From: DATFWC01 sp963777755
Lineage (GTDB): Bacteria > Pseudomonadota > Alphaproteobacteria > Rhizobiales > Xanthobacteraceae
Direction of reading: 5' to 3'
Length of the DNA: 64,000 nucleotides
Assembly (NCBI GenBank): GCA_963777755.1
Contig: CAVZSC010000004.1
Coordinates: 1-64,000, forward strand
Shown piece after piece: positions 15,835 to 24,630 of the stretch (position 1 is its first letter; the number at the start of each line of letters is the position of its first letter). A program made the position numbers and the translations under genes. The notes beneath the pieces were generated by a model. It was not told where the DNA came from. It searched no databases and saw only the letters and a list, made by a program, of their open reading frames with translations.

Positions 15835-16338
15835 CTACGCGGCGCGACGGTTGACCTTGGACTCCGCCAGCGTGGTCAGCTTCTTGTCGGTCGCCTTCTC
15901 CTCCTCGAGATTCTGCTTGAGGATGGTGGCGCAGTCGCTGCGGCCGAGCTGTTCCGCCCATGCGACCAGCGTGCCGTAGCGGGTGATCTCGTAGTGCTCG
16001 ACCGCCTGCGCGGCGGCGATCAGCGCGGCGTCGAGCACGTTCTTGTCATCCACCTCGCCGGCCACGTCCTCGGCTTCCTCGATAATACCGTCGATCGCCG
16101 GGCAGTCGACCCCCTTGGGCTCGACGCCGTGCAGCCGGAACACCTGCTCGAGTCGCTTCACGTGGTTCTCGGTTTCGCGCAGATGCAGCTGGAAGCCCTG
16201 CTTGAGCTGCGGATCGGTCGCCTTCTCGATCATGTCGGGCAGCGACTTCACGATCTGATTCTCAGCATAATAGATGTCGCGCAGCGTGTGCACGAACAGG
16301 TCGTCCATGCTGTGGATGTCTTTCGAGAACAGGCCCAT
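15835..16338 (-). CDS. YciE/YciF-type ferritin-like protein (DUF892)
   Basis: 167 residues from ATG 16338 (AAGAAAGGA upstream). The four-helix bundle is visible with its carboxylate/His ligands: LRDIYYAENQI in helix 1, ETENHVKRLEQVF in helix 2, AVEHYEITRY in helix 3 and LEEEKATDKKL in helix 4. The length fits the family. Members bind a di-metal site and are often induced by osmotic or stationary-phase stress. The next upstream gene on this strand is topoisomerase IB. Confidence 0.88.
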   Translation of the reverse strand: MGLFSKDIHSMDDLFVHTLRDIYYAENQIVKSLPDMIEKATDPQLKQGFQLHLRETENHVKRLEQVFRLHGVEPKGVDCPAIDGIIEEAEDVAGEVDDKNVLDAALIAAAQAVEHYEITRYGTLVAWAEQLGRSDCATILKQNLEEEKATDKKLTTLAESKVNRRAA

Positions 16339-16495
16339 GTTGTTCGTCCTTTCTTGCCTCTGGGGAGAGCGGAGCACCGGCGGCTCATGCGCCGCCCGGT
16401 CGTAGCGGCAACGTCCCTGAGCCGAGGCGGGTTCCGGATGGACGGCTTCGCCAAGGGAAAAGAATTCGGCGCGATTCGCGCGATCGGAGGCGAAC

Positions 16496-17602
16496 TCAAA
16501 CCGATGCAGATGTCACGATGTCGGCAAGGAACTGCTCCCTCCTGGCCTGTGAGCGACAGCCGCGCAAGGTCGCCGAGAAACGTTCCAGGACGCCGTTCTC
16601 GAATGCGTTGACCACGGTCTCGTGAACGTAGCTCTTGCGACAGATCGCCGGCGTGTTGTGGAGCTCGGCCGCCGCGGCGCGGACCGCCTCCAGCACCTGC
16701 TTGCGGCGTTGCCGGGTGCTTTCCGCCGGTATCGCGCGGATGAGGGCATCGAGCGCCGCCGCCGAGGCACACAGCGTGCGAAAATCCTTCAGCGAGATCT
16801 GCGCGCCCGCGATCTGCCGCAGGAACAGGTTGACGTCCGCCGCCCGCACCGCGCGGATCTCGCCGTCTCCGTTGCGATACTGGAACAGCCGCCGGCCCGG
16901 CAGCTGGCGCATGAGTGCGATGGCCGTACACAGCCGCGGCGCGGAAAATTCCTTGTGCACCTCCTTGCCGCCTTTCGAGCGAAAGGTCAGCGTGATGGTA
17001 TCTCCGGACAGCACCGCGTTCGACTTGAGCAGCGTGGCAGCGCCGCGCGTGCCATGCAGGCGGGCGTAGCTCTCGCTCCCGGGCCGGATGGCGCTGCGTG
17101 CGACGAGCTCGATGACGGCGGCGAGCGCGAGCTCACGCGAAGGCTCGGGCAAACCGAGATGCTGTGCCACGCTGCGTCGGATGCGCGGCAAGGCTTGCAC
17201 CAGGCGGGTCAGGCGGTGCGCCTTGCGGGCCTCCCTCACCTTTTCCCATTCGGGATGATAGCGGTATTGCAACCGTCCCGCCGCGTCGCGGCCGACCGCC
17301 TGCAGGTGCGCGCCGGGATCTTCCGCATAGAGTACGTCACGGTAAGCGGGCGGAACCGCCAGCGCGCTCAGCCGGCGGACGATCGCCTCGTCGTCGATGC
17401 GCTCCCCGTCGGCGCCGTAGAAGGCGAAGCCCTTGCCGCAGCGGCGCCGCCGGATGCGGAACTCGTCGCGCTTGGTAAGTCGCAGGCCCAGGCGCCTGGC
17501 GAGAGACGCCGCAGACGAGAGCCGCTTGGCGCGCGGCTTGCTCGTCTGCGGATCGGATTGTGCGACCGGCTCGGCCAAGGCGTCCACGAGGACCTCTCCC
17601 AC
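16496..17602 (-). CDS. DNA topoisomerase IB (poxvirus/bacterial type)
   Basis: 368 residues, GTG start at 17602. The N-terminal domain has FAFYGADGERIDDE and VPPAYRDV...PGAHLQAVGRDAAGRLQYRYHP, the family DNA-binding pattern. The catalytic domain has ARLHGTRGAATLL, KDFRTLCAS and, near the end, CRKSYVHETVV with the nucleophile Tyr325. It relaxes positive and negative supercoils through a 3'-phosphotyrosyl link. In bacteria these are accessory enzymes. Divergent from the VOC gene across 150 bp. Confidence 0.88.
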   Translation of the reverse strand: MGEVLVDALAEPVAQSDPQTSKPRAKRLSSAASLARRLGLRLTKRDEFRIRRRRCGKGFAFYGADGERIDDEAIVRRLSALAVPPAYRDVLYAEDPGAHLQAVGRDAAGRLQYRYHPEWEKVREARKAHRLTRLVQALPRIRRSVAQHLGLPEPSRELALAAVIELVARSAIRPGSESYARLHGTRGAATLLKSNAVLSGDTITLTFRSKGGKEVHKEFSAPRLCTAIALMRQLPGRRLFQYRNGDGEIRAVRAADVNLFLRQIAGAQISLKDFRTLCASAAALDALIRAIPAESTRQRRKQVLEAVRAAAAELHNTPAICRKSYVHETVVNAFENGVLERFSATLRGCRSQARREQFLADIVTSASV

Positions 17603-17752
17603 GCAGGATTCGACGCGGGGGCAAGTCGCTCGTGCCGGGAAAAGTTCCGCCGACGCACGCCAGGCGCCCTTTCACAGCACGCCGGTCTGCCGCTAAACTC
17701 GTCGCGAAACGCGACAGGATATGCGGCCACGGCCCCACGCGGGAGATCCCCA

Positions 17753-18643
17753 ATGATCAAGCCGAGACGAATCGGACACGCCACCTTCGAGACGCCCGAC
17801 CTCGGAAAGGCGATCGCCTACTACACGCAGGTGAACGGGCTCGCGCTGGCGGCGCGCGAGAAGAACCGCGCCTTCCTGGCGAGCAAGGTCGGGCAGCTGA
17901 TGATCCAGCTCGACCAGGGCGACGCGGCGCGCTGCACCAAGCTCTCCTTCGAGGTCGCGCCCAACTCGGACTTCGGGGAGCTTGCCCGGGAGCTCGAGAA
18001 GGACGGCATCAGCAGCGAGCTGCGCAACGATTCCGTTCCCGGCATGGGCAAGGTCCTGGCGTTCAAGGACAACAAGGGGACGACGATCGAGCTGTTCAAC
18101 GAATGGAGCTACCTGGGCCGCCACGAGCAGGTGTTCGGCGCAGGCCCCCTCAAGCTTGGGCACGTCGCCTTCGCGGTGGAGGACCCGGCGGCGACGGCGG
18201 AGTTCTATGGACGCGTCATGGGCTTTCGCGTGTCCGACTGGATCGGCGACTTCTTCGTCTTCATGCGCTGCAACACCGACCATCACACGGTGAATTTCAT
18301 CAAGGGCAAGAGCGCCAAGCTCCATCACATTGCCTTCGAGCTCAAGGATTTCTCCCACCTGCAGAACTCGTGCGAGCTGCTCGGCCAGCGCAAGATCCCG
18401 ATCATCTGGGGCCCGCTGCGGCACGGCCCGGGCCACAACGTCGCCGCCTATCATCGCGACCACGACGATCACGTGGTGGAGTTCTTCTGCGAGCTCGACC
18501 AGTTGTTCGACGAGGAGCTCGGCTATTTCGAGCCGCGCCCGTGGCACCAGGACCAGCCGCAGCGGCCGAAGGTGTGGACGCCCGGGCAGACCAGCATCTG
18601 GGGCCCGGCGCCGATGCCGGATTTCCACAGAAACCGGGAATAG
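17753..18643 (+). CDS. VOC-family extradiol ring-cleavage dioxygenase-like protein
   Basis: 296 residues from ATG 17753. Two vicinal-oxygen-chelate modules: residues about 1-120 (IGHATFETPDLGKAIAYY) and 135-260 (LGHVAFAVEDPAATAEFYGRVMGFRVSDW). The second holds the metal-ligand pattern of type I extradiol dioxygenases: His in LGHVAF, His in LHHIAFELKD, Glu in HVVEFFCE. HHTVNFIKG is also typical. It probably opens a catechol-like ring with Fe(II). The substrate is unknown; the adjacent Bug-type binding protein on the opposite strand might bring an aromatic acid, but that is speculative. Confidence 0.8.
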   Translation: MIKPRRIGHATFETPDLGKAIAYYTQVNGLALAAREKNRAFLASKVGQLMIQLDQGDAARCTKLSFEVAPNSDFGELARELEKDGISSELRNDSVPGMGKVLAFKDNKGTTIELFNEWSYLGRHEQVFGAGPLKLGHVAFAVEDPAATAEFYGRVMGFRVSDWIGDFFVFMRCNTDHHTVNFIKGKSAKLHHIAFELKDFSHLQNSCELLGQRKIPIIWGPLRHGPGHNVAAYHRDHDDHVVEFFCELDQLFDEELGYFEPRPWHQDQPQRPKVWTPGQTSIWGPAPMPDFHRNRE

Positions 18644-18664
18644 GATGATAAACACCCGCTGACT

Positions 18665-18756
18665 CGTCATCACCGGGCTTGTCCCGGTGATCTCGATTCA
18701 TGTGGCACGGCCGTGCCTTCTCTATCGAGATGGCCGGCACAAGGCCGGCCATGACG
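18665..18756. repeat. Palindromic intergenic repeat (CGTCAT...ATGACG class)
   Basis: Begins CGTCATCACCGGGCTTGTCC and ends with GGCCGGCC-ATGACG. Two hairpins (ACCGGG/CCCGGT and GGCCGG/CCGGCC) flank a GGCACGGCCGTGCC palindrome. A second copy with the two end hairpins in the opposite order is at 33,328-33,443. Confidence 0.8.
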
Positions 18757-18765
18757 AGCTTGGCT

Positions 18766-19743
18766 CTAATTCGCCGTAATGCCGGCGGCCCGGATGACGT
18801 CGCCCCAGCGGCGCGTCTCCGCCTGGATCAGCTCGGCGAGATCGCTCGGCGGACCGCCGACCGGCTGCATGCTCAACGTCGCGAAATGCTCCTTCACGTC
18901 GGCGCTCGCCAGGATCCGGTTGATGGTCGCGTTGAGCTTGCCGACGAGTGCCGGCGGCGTGCGCGGCGGCGCCACGATGGCGTTCCAGGTGTCGGAGCGG
19001 AACGACGGCAGTCCGGCCTCGGCGAAGGTCGCAACGTCGGCCATCTGCGCCGCCCGCTCGCGGCTCGAGATCGCCAGCACCTTGGCGCGACCGGCTTTGT
19101 GCAGCTGGAAGGCCGAGCCCATCTCCAGGAACATCAGGTCGACGTGGCCGGCCACGACGTCGTTCACCGCCTGCGCGGTGCCCTTGTAGGGCACGTGCAC
19201 CAGCGCCGTGCCGGCGATGCGGTTGAACAGCTCGCCCGACAGATGCGGGGTCGTTCCGACACCCTGCGAGGCGAAATTGAGCTTGCCCGGATTGGCCTTC
19301 GCGTAGGCGATGAACGCGTCGAGCGAGGCGGCGGGAAAGTCGGGGCGGACCACCAGCACGTTGGGCACCGCCGTCATGATCGCCACCGGCACGAACGCGG
19401 CGGGATCGAAATTGAGCTTGCGGTAGAGGATCTGGTTGATGGTCAACGGCGAAGGCTGCGCCGCCAGCAGCGTGTAGCCGTCGGGCTCGGCGGAAGCGGC
19501 CGCCTCCGCGCCGGTATTGCCGGCCGCGCCCGGCCGGTTCTCGACGATGAACGGCTGGCCGAGGTGCTGGCGCAGCTTCTCGGCGATGATGCGCGCCGCG
19601 ATGTCGACGCCGCCGCCGGCCGGCGCCGATACGACCATCTTCACCGTGCGCTGCGGATAGCTCGCCTCGTCGGTCTGGGCTGCGGCCGGCGCCGCTGCCA
19701 GCCAGAGGCCCGCCACGGCGGCGATGATCCAGGGTCTCGGCAC
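18766..19743 (-). CDS. Tripartite tricarboxylate transporter substrate-binding protein (Bug/TctC)
   Basis: 325 residues, GTG start. Signal peptide about 1-22 (AAAPAAAQ). Bug-family landmarks: YPQRTVKMVVSAPAGGGVDI, then QPFIVENRPGAAGNTGAEAAA, then PDGYTLL, and the second-lobe LVHVPYKGTAQAVNDVVAGHVDLMF. These periplasmic proteins capture carboxylates for TctAB or act in sensing. No tctA/tctB genes are adjacent, so this is one of the many orphan Bugs. The ligand cannot be read from sequence. Confidence 0.9.
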   Translation of the reverse strand: MPRPWIIAAVAGLWLAAAPAAAQTDEASYPQRTVKMVVSAPAGGGVDIAARIIAEKLRQHLGQPFIVENRPGAAGNTGAEAAASAEPDGYTLLAAQPSPLTINQILYRKLNFDPAAFVPVAIMTAVPNVLVVRPDFPAASLDAFIAYAKANPGKLNFASQGVGTTPHLSGELFNRIAGTALVHVPYKGTAQAVNDVVAGHVDLMFLEMGSAFQLHKAGRAKVLAISSRERAAQMADVATFAEAGLPSFRSDTWNAIVAPPRTPPALVGKLNATINRILASADVKEHFATLSMQPVGGPPSDLAELIQAETRRWGDVIRAAGITAN

Positions 19744-19768
19744 GTCGGCGCACTCGCGAAGGGAAAAT

Positions 19769-20413
19769 TCAGCGATTCTCGTTGAGCGCGGAGTCGATCA
19801 GGCGGCGGCACTCGGTGAGCTCGCCAAGGGTCGCCTGCAGCTTGGCGATCTCCTTGTGGGCGAGCCGCTCCCCGGCGGCGCCCGCCTCTGCGCCCTCGAC
19901 GGACGACGGGCCAAGCGCAGCGCCTTGCGCGGCGTCCGCGCGCGTCCGCGGTGGCGGTCTCGCTTCCTCATCGGCGCCGTGATCGATCTCCGGCTCGCGC
20001 CGCGACGGCGCACCGGGCTCGCCCTTCTCCCGCGCCAGCAGCGAGGGCAGCAGGCTCAGCAATCCGCGGCCGCGCCCCTCGGACGCCGCGGCAGCGCCTT
20101 CGCCTTCGCGGTCGCCGGGATCCTGCTGGGGCTGCGGCGCGCCCGCCTGCCAGACGGACTGCACGAACCTGGGGCCATGATCCTTGAGGATGCGCTGCAC
20201 GCCGCGGATCGTGTAGCCCTCGCCATAGAGAAGATGGCGGATGCCGCGCAGCAGATCGACGTCATCGGGCCGGTAATAGCGCCGGCCGCCGCCGCGCTTC
20301 ATCGGCCTGATCTGCGCGAAGCGCGTCTCCCAGAACCGCAGCACGTGCTGCGGCAGCTCGAGCTCCTCCGCCACCTCGCTGATGGTACGAAACGCGTCCG
20401 GCGCTTTGTTCAC
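19769..20413 (-). CDS. MerR-family transcriptional regulator
   Basis: 214 residues, GTG start at 20413. Residues 8-75 form a MerR winged helix (TISEVAEELELPQHVLRFWE, then RRYYRPDDVDLLRGI and YTIRGVQRIL). A long low-complexity Gly/Ala/Glu linker separates it from a C-terminal coiled-coil-like segment (EIAKLQATLGELTECRRLID). It is 32 bases downstream of ihfA, the conserved position of this regulator in alphaproteobacteria. Targets are unknown. No tRNA gene follows, although one often does in relatives. Confidence 0.88.
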   Translation of the reverse strand: MNKAPDAFRTISEVAEELELPQHVLRFWETRFAQIRPMKRGGGRRYYRPDDVDLLRGIRHLLYGEGYTIRGVQRILKDHGPRFVQSVWQAGAPQPQQDPGDREGEGAAAASEGRGRGLLSLLPSLLAREKGEPGAPSRREPEIDHGADEEARPPPRTRADAAQGAALGPSSVEGAEAGAAGERLAHKEIAKLQATLGELTECRRLIDSALNENR

Positions 20414-20445
20414 GGCCGCTCACTCCTACTCGCGCGGCCCGACGC

Positions 20446-20757
20446 CTACGACTTGGTGCCGTCGAGGTCGGCGTTGATGCGCTGCTTGAGAATTGCCGAC
20501 GGCTTGAACACCATCACCCGGCGTGGCGAGATCGGCACTTCCTTTCCGGTCTTCGGATTGCGGCCGAGCCGTTCGCCCTTCTTGCGCACGACAAACGACC
20601 CGAAGGAGGAGAGCTTCACGGTCTCCCCCCGCTCCAGACAGTCGGTGATTTCCTTCAGCACCAGCTCGACCAGCGAGGCCGACTCCGTGCGCGACAGCCC
20701 GACCTTCTGATAGACCGCCTCGCACAGGTCCGCCCGCGTTACCGTTTTGCCGCTCAT
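20446..20757 (-). CDS. ihfA: Integration host factor subunit alpha
   Basis: 103 residues from ATG 20757 (a TTG two codons earlier is possible). The family core is complete: TRADLCEAVYQKVGLSR, then GETVKLSSFGSFVVRKK, GRNPKTGKEVPI and RRVMVFKPS, the DNA-bending beta arm. It pairs with IhfB, encoded elsewhere, to bend DNA for recombination, replication and transcription. Third gene of plsX-fabH-ihfA-merR. Confidence 0.95.
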   Translation of the reverse strand: MSGKTVTRADLCEAVYQKVGLSRTESASLVELVLKEITDCLERGETVKLSSFGSFVVRKKGERLGRNPKTGKEVPISPRRVMVFKPSAILKQRINADLDGTKS

Positions 20758-20859
20758 CGCCAAGCCCCGCTATCGGCGATCCCTATCCCACTGAACAATC
20801 GACGATAGGTACAACATGCGGCACGGTCAACGGAAATTGCCGTGCCTCGACCGTGGTCG

Positions 20860-21837
20860 TTACCACCTCACTAACGCCGAGCCCCAGGTGAAGCCGCCGC
20901 CCATCGCCTCCAGGAGCACCAGGTTCCCGCGCTTGATGCGCCCGTCGCCGACCGCGACGCTCAAGGCCAGCGGGATCGAGGCGGCCGACGTGTTGCCGTG
21001 CCGGTCGACCGTGGTGACGACCTTCTCCGGCGCGATGCCGAGCTTGTGGGCCGAGCCGTCGATGATGCGCTTGTTGGCCTGGTGCGGCACGAACCAGTCG
21101 ATGTCGTCGGCGGTGTAGCCGGTCGCCTTGAACGCGTCATCGATCACGTCGGTGATCATCGCCACCGCGTGGCGGAACACTTCGCGCCCTTCCATCCGCA
21201 CGTGGCCGACCGTTCCGGTGGAGGCCGGCCCGCCGTCGACGAACAGCTTGGTCTTGTGGCGCCCGTCCGAGCGCAGGTGCGTGGTCAGCACGCCGCGATC
21301 CTCGCGCCCGCCGGCCTGCGGCTGCGCCTCGAGCACGACCGCGCCGGCGCCGTCGCCGAACAGCACGCAGGTGGTGCGGTCGGTCCAGTCGAGGATGCGC
21401 GAATAGGTCTCCGCCCCGACCACCAGGGCACGCTTGAAGCTGCCGCCGCGCAGGAGGCCGTCGGCGACCGCGAGGCCGTACACGAAGCCCGAGCACACGG
21501 CCTGCAGGTCGAAGGCGGCGCCATGGGTGATGCCGAGGCCGGCCTGGATCGACACCGCGCTCGCCGGGAACGTGTTGTCGGGCGTCGCGGTGGCGAGCAC
21601 GATCAGGTCGATCGCCTGCGCCTCGACCCCGGCCGCGGCGAGCGCCGCCTGCGCCGCCTTGAGGCCCATGTCGGAGGTGAGCTCGCCGGGCGCCGCGATG
21701 TGGCGCTCGCGGATGCCGGTGCGCTGCACGATCCACTCGTCGCTGGTGTCGACCTTGCGGGCGAGCTCCTCGTTGGTGAGGACGCGCTCCGGCAGGTAGC
21801 TGCCGCAGCCGAGCACGACCGAACGCGTGACTGTCAC
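20860..21837 (-). CDS. fabH: 3-oxoacyl-ACP synthase III (KASIII)
   Basis: 325 residues, GTG start overlapping the plsX stop by four bases (GTGA), so translation is coupled. The catalytic triad is present: Cys115 in AVCSG, His252 in VPHQAN and Asn282 in GNTSAAS. It condenses acetyl-CoA (or another primer) with malonyl-ACP to start fatty acid synthesis in the cytosol. The length is normal for the family. Confidence 0.96.
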   Translation of the reverse strand: MTVTRSVVLGCGSYLPERVLTNEELARKVDTSDEWIVQRTGIRERHIAAPGELTSDMGLKAAQAALAAAGVEAQAIDLIVLATATPDNTFPASAVSIQAGLGITHGAAFDLQAVCSGFVYGLAVADGLLRGGSFKRALVVGAETYSRILDWTDRTTCVLFGDGAGAVVLEAQPQAGGREDRGVLTTHLRSDGRHKTKLFVDGGPASTGTVGHVRMEGREVFRHAVAMITDVIDDAFKATGYTADDIDWFVPHQANKRIIDGSAHKLGIAPEKVVTTVDRHGNTSAASIPLALSVAVGDGRIKRGNLVLLEAMGGGFTWGSALVRW

Positions 21838-22895
21838 GAGGCTGCTCCGCTGATCTCCTGCATGCCGCCGGTGCCCCGCACATACTGATCGAGCGTGTGG
21901 CTGATCTTGGCGAGCAGGCCGTAGCGGACCATCTCGTAGCCGAGATCGACCGCCGCGGCGAAGCCTTCGGCATCGGTCCCGCCGTGGCTCTTGATGACGA
22001 TGCCGTTGAGACCGAGGAAGACGCCGCCGTTCACCTTGCGCGGATCCATCTTGTGGCGCAGCGTCGCGAACGCGCCGCGCGCGAGCAGGTAGCCGAGCCG
22101 GGCCGCGACGGTGCGGCTCATGGCCCCTTTCAGGACCTCGGTGAACTGGCGGGCGGTGCCTTCCGCCACCTTGATGGCGATGTTGCCGGAAAATCCTTCC
22201 GTCACCACCACGTCGACCAGGCCCTTGCCGATATCGCTGCCCTCGATGAACCCCACATACTCGAAATCCGGCAGTCCCGCCTCGCGCAGGATGCGGCCGG
22301 CATCACGCACCTCCTCCAACCCCTTGACCTCCTCCACGCCGATGTTCAGGAGCGCGACCTTGGGACGCTCGAGATTGAACACGATGCGCGCCATCGCGCT
22401 GCCCATCACCGCCATGTCGACGATGTGCTGGGCATCGGCACCGATCGAGGCGCCCACGTCGAGCACGATCGTCTCGCCGCGCAGGGTCGGCCAGCGCCCG
22501 GCGATGGCGGGCCGCTCGATCCCCGCCATGGTCTTGAGGTCGAACTTGGCCATCGCCATCAAGGCACCGGTATTGCCGGCGGAGATCGCCACATCCGCCT
22601 CGCCCTTCTTCACCGCGTCGATGGCGAGCCACATCGACGATTTCCACCGGCCGGCGCGCAGCGCCTGGCTCGGCTTGGCGTCCATCTTGATCGCCACGTC
22701 GGTATGGACGAGACGGGACGCCGCTTCGAGGGCCGGATTGGCCTTCAGGAGCGGCCCGATCACCGCCGCATCGCCGAACAGGGCGAACTCCACGTCCGCC
22801 CGGCGCGAGAGCGACAGCGCGGCCCCGGGAACGACGACCGACGCACCGTGGTCACCGCCCATGGCGTCGAGCGCAATACGCACCTTTTCAGGCAT
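21834..22895 (-). CDS. plsX: Phosphate acyltransferase PlsX
   Basis: 353 residues from ATG 22895. Family marks: RIALDAMGGDHGASVVVPGA at the start, AISAGNTGALMA, RPAIAGRWPT, LDVGASIGADAQHIVDMAVMG, and FIEGSDIGKGLVDVVVTEGFSGNIA. It converts acyl-ACP to acyl-phosphate for PlsY, the first committed step to phospholipids. It heads plsX-fabH-ihfA-merR; the usual upstream partner yceD is 2.5 kb away because of the inserted segment 22,896-25,450. Confidence 0.96.
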   Translation of the reverse strand: MPEKVRIALDAMGGDHGASVVVPGAALSLSRRADVEFALFGDAAVIGPLLKANPALEAASRLVHTDVAIKMDAKPSQALRAGRWKSSMWLAIDAVKKGEADVAISAGNTGALMAMAKFDLKTMAGIERPAIAGRWPTLRGETIVLDVGASIGADAQHIVDMAVMGSAMARIVFNLERPKVALLNIGVEEVKGLEEVRDAGRILREAGLPDFEYVGFIEGSDIGKGLVDVVVTEGFSGNIAIKVAEGTARQFTEVLKGAMSRTVAARLGYLLARGAFATLRHKMDPRKVNGGVFLGLNGIVIKSHGGTDAEGFAAAVDLGYEMVRYGLLAKISHTLDQYVRGTGGMQEISGAAS

Positions 22896-23649
22896 GGACT
22901 ACCCTGGCCTCGGCCTCAAGGCGCCGGGGAAATCGGTCCTTCGGGAGCGACGACCGGCCGCAACGAGGCGGGACCATAGCGTGTCGGCCGCCGGTCACAA
23001 AGACTTGACAAGCGGAAATGATCCCTCGGCCCGCCCGATACCGGCGCCCCGGTACCGTGGGCCTCCGTGCGGGGCGCCTTGCCTGATTCACGATGTCAAA
23101 CAGCCATCCGTCTTCGCCCCAGAGGGGCTTCGACGGATTGATCGCCGGGCGAACTCCCGGACTTGATCCGGGGGGTCGGCTGGCAGCCAACGCTTCGCCT
23201 TCCCGGCGGTCGCTCGCCTCTCGTCGCGACCGTTTCGATCCGGGCTTCGCCTTCATTCCACGTTGCTCCCAAGGGAGCGGAGCGCCGCGAGGGCGCTGGT
23301 GCGGAACGCCGCACCCTGGTGCTCCCCCGCTTCCTCCCCGGCCGACTGCGTCGGCATCCGCGAGGAGGAAACGAGGGAGCACCGGAACACCTGAGCGAGG
23401 TGCTCCGCGCGCCAGTGACGTAGGCGCGCGCGCCCTCGCGGCGCTCCACCGCGGCGGCTGCGACGTCGACGATCGCAGCGACCGCTCCCGGCTCCGCCTT
23501 CGTGTGCTTTCCGGAAAGCGCCCTGGGTGAGCCGGGATACGGCTATTATTCCCAAAAAAGGAATGACAGTCAAGACCAAGGTTCAGAAAATCAGAAAAAA
23601 ATCCACCACAGGGCCAAGCCGCCGGACATGGCAGGCCGCCCCGGCGTGC
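22896..23649. other. Left part of an insertion between plsX and yceD, no gene seen
   Basis: About 750 bases with no credible CDS. They contain a large nested palindrome (23,279-23,447) and a CCGG-rich hairpin near 23,150. The conserved plsX promoter presumably lies just above 22,895. Confidence 0.55.
23279..23447. repeat. Nested multi-stem palindrome
   Basis: Outer arms GGAGCGCCGCGAGGGCG (23,279-23,295) and CGCCCTCGCGGCGCTCC (23,431-23,447) are a perfect 17-bp inverted repeat. Inside are GGTGCTCCC...CTTCCTCC (about 23,318-23,337) against GGAGGAAACGAGGGAGCACC (about 23,362-23,381), with two mismatches by eye, and smaller hairpins GGTGCGG/CCGCACC and GCCGAC/GTCGGC. Confidence 0.8.
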
Positions 23650-23748
23650 GCCGGCCTGCTGAGCCAGGGTTCGATCGCCCTTGACGGCAGCCAGCGCCAC
23701 CTTCGTCTTGAAGGCCGGTGCGTGATTCCGGGGCGGTCGTCTGCCCAT
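23650..23748 (-). mobile_element. Remnant of an IS3-family transposase OrfA 5' end
   Basis: From ATG 23748 (preceded by GGGAGA) the frame reads MGRRPPRNHAPAFKTKVALA and AVKGDRTLAQQAG, the characteristic start of IS3-group OrfA helix-turn-helix proteins. After about 33 residues the homology stops abruptly. No OrfB or terminal inverted repeats were found, so this is a scar rather than an active element. It marks the border of the inserted segment. Confidence 0.7.
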
Positions 23749-23949
23749 TGTCTCTCCCGGACTCGCTGAGCACAGCATGCCCGCTGTCCGGCAGAAACTC
23801 CACGCATCGCCCTGTTCAGATTTATGGGCCCGGCTCTATATATCGCAAGGCGTTGGACCTTGCGCAGCAGGAAGGGGCGTTGGAGAACGTCGCATCCTTC
23901 TCCTTGAAAGCCCCAAAGCCGGGGATCGGCCACGAATCGTGATACCAGT

Positions 23950-24411
23950 ATGGTAATAAGGGACAACTTTCATCTAATGCTGCGGACTCGGCGTGAAGAT
24001 GAGGCGATGTCTGACGAGGACGTTGCCTCGCTCATCAGCCTTTCCACGCTTGAATACCATGACCTTGAAACTGATCCCTCGGAATGGCGAATGGTTGTGC
24101 CTTTCGTCAAAATAAAAGACCTAGTTAAACTATTCAGCATCGATATTACCAAAACATTTGAAATAGTCCCTACGACAAGTACTCTCTCAAATTACCATAC
24201 CATCCCGGATATTGTGAGAGATCGCCGATCCGCACTCTGTCTGTCACCAGAAGAATTCGCTCACAAGGCGGGTTTTTTTCCGGCGTTTGCCACGATCGTC
24301 GAGGGCCACTACCTGGGCTTAGAGCTTTATCCACCCGAGGTGGCAAAACTGGTAGCGGAGGCGCTTCAGCTAAATCCCGAGGAGTTCATTCTCTGGATTG
24401 TTAACCATTGA
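23950..24411 (+). CDS. AT-rich gene: protein with two XRE-like helix-turn-helix units
   Basis: 153 residues if ATG 23950 is used; ATG 23977 is an alternative and no strong ribosome binding site is seen. Two segments follow the XRE/Cro pattern: about 10-60 (MLRTRREDEAMSDEDVASL...IKDLVKLFSID) and about 85-150 (VRDRRSALCLSPEEFAHKAG...VAKLVAEALQLNPEEFI). Each looks like a diverged HTH_3 fold. Codon use and base composition are much more AT-rich than flanking genes, a sign of transfer. It could regulate the neighbouring gene at 24,631. Function not established. Confidence 0.6.
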   Translation: MVIRDNFHLMLRTRREDEAMSDEDVASLISLSTLEYHDLETDPSEWRMVVPFVKIKDLVKLFSIDITKTFEIVPTTSTLSNYHTIPDIVRDRRSALCLSPEEFAHKAGFFPAFATIVEGHYLGLELYPPEVAKLVAEALQLNPEEFILWIVNH

Positions 24412-24472
24412 GGTTTCGGCCCGAAACGTACGGCGCCCACCCCGTCCGGGCGCATCGTCGGCCGACGCCGGC

Positions 24473-24580
24473 GGCACCACGACGGAGAACCTGACGGACA
24501 CCGAGCTCACCTCCAACCGCCTCAGACAGGTACGCAGCAACGGCACGATCGCGCGCACGTTCACCCACGACGGGCGGCAG
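24473..24580 (+). pseudogene. Possible Rhs-repeat fragment
   Basis: About 35 codons in one frame read GGTTTENLTDTELTSNRLRQ and VRSNGTIARTFTHDGR, resembling an Rhs/YD repeat (NRL-x-V-SNG-x-x-RTFTYD). GC content here is high again, unlike both neighbours. There is no start and the frame ends at 24,617-24,619. If correct, it is the last trace of an Rhs protein upstream of an immunity-type gene. The match is short, so confidence is modest. Confidence 0.4.
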
Positions 24581-24630
24581 TCGCGGACCTGGGGACACTC
24601 GCTCAATCGAAAGAACTGAGGGTATTCAAA

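Noticed and set aside
19744..19768. tRNA gene after the merR regulator
   Set aside because: Relatives often have one there, but only 25 bases separate the two genes here and no cloverleaf is possible.
22888..23778. Intact 296-codon minus-strand transposase
   Set aside because: Only about 33 codons match IS3 OrfA; the remainder of the frame is unrelated repeat sequence.
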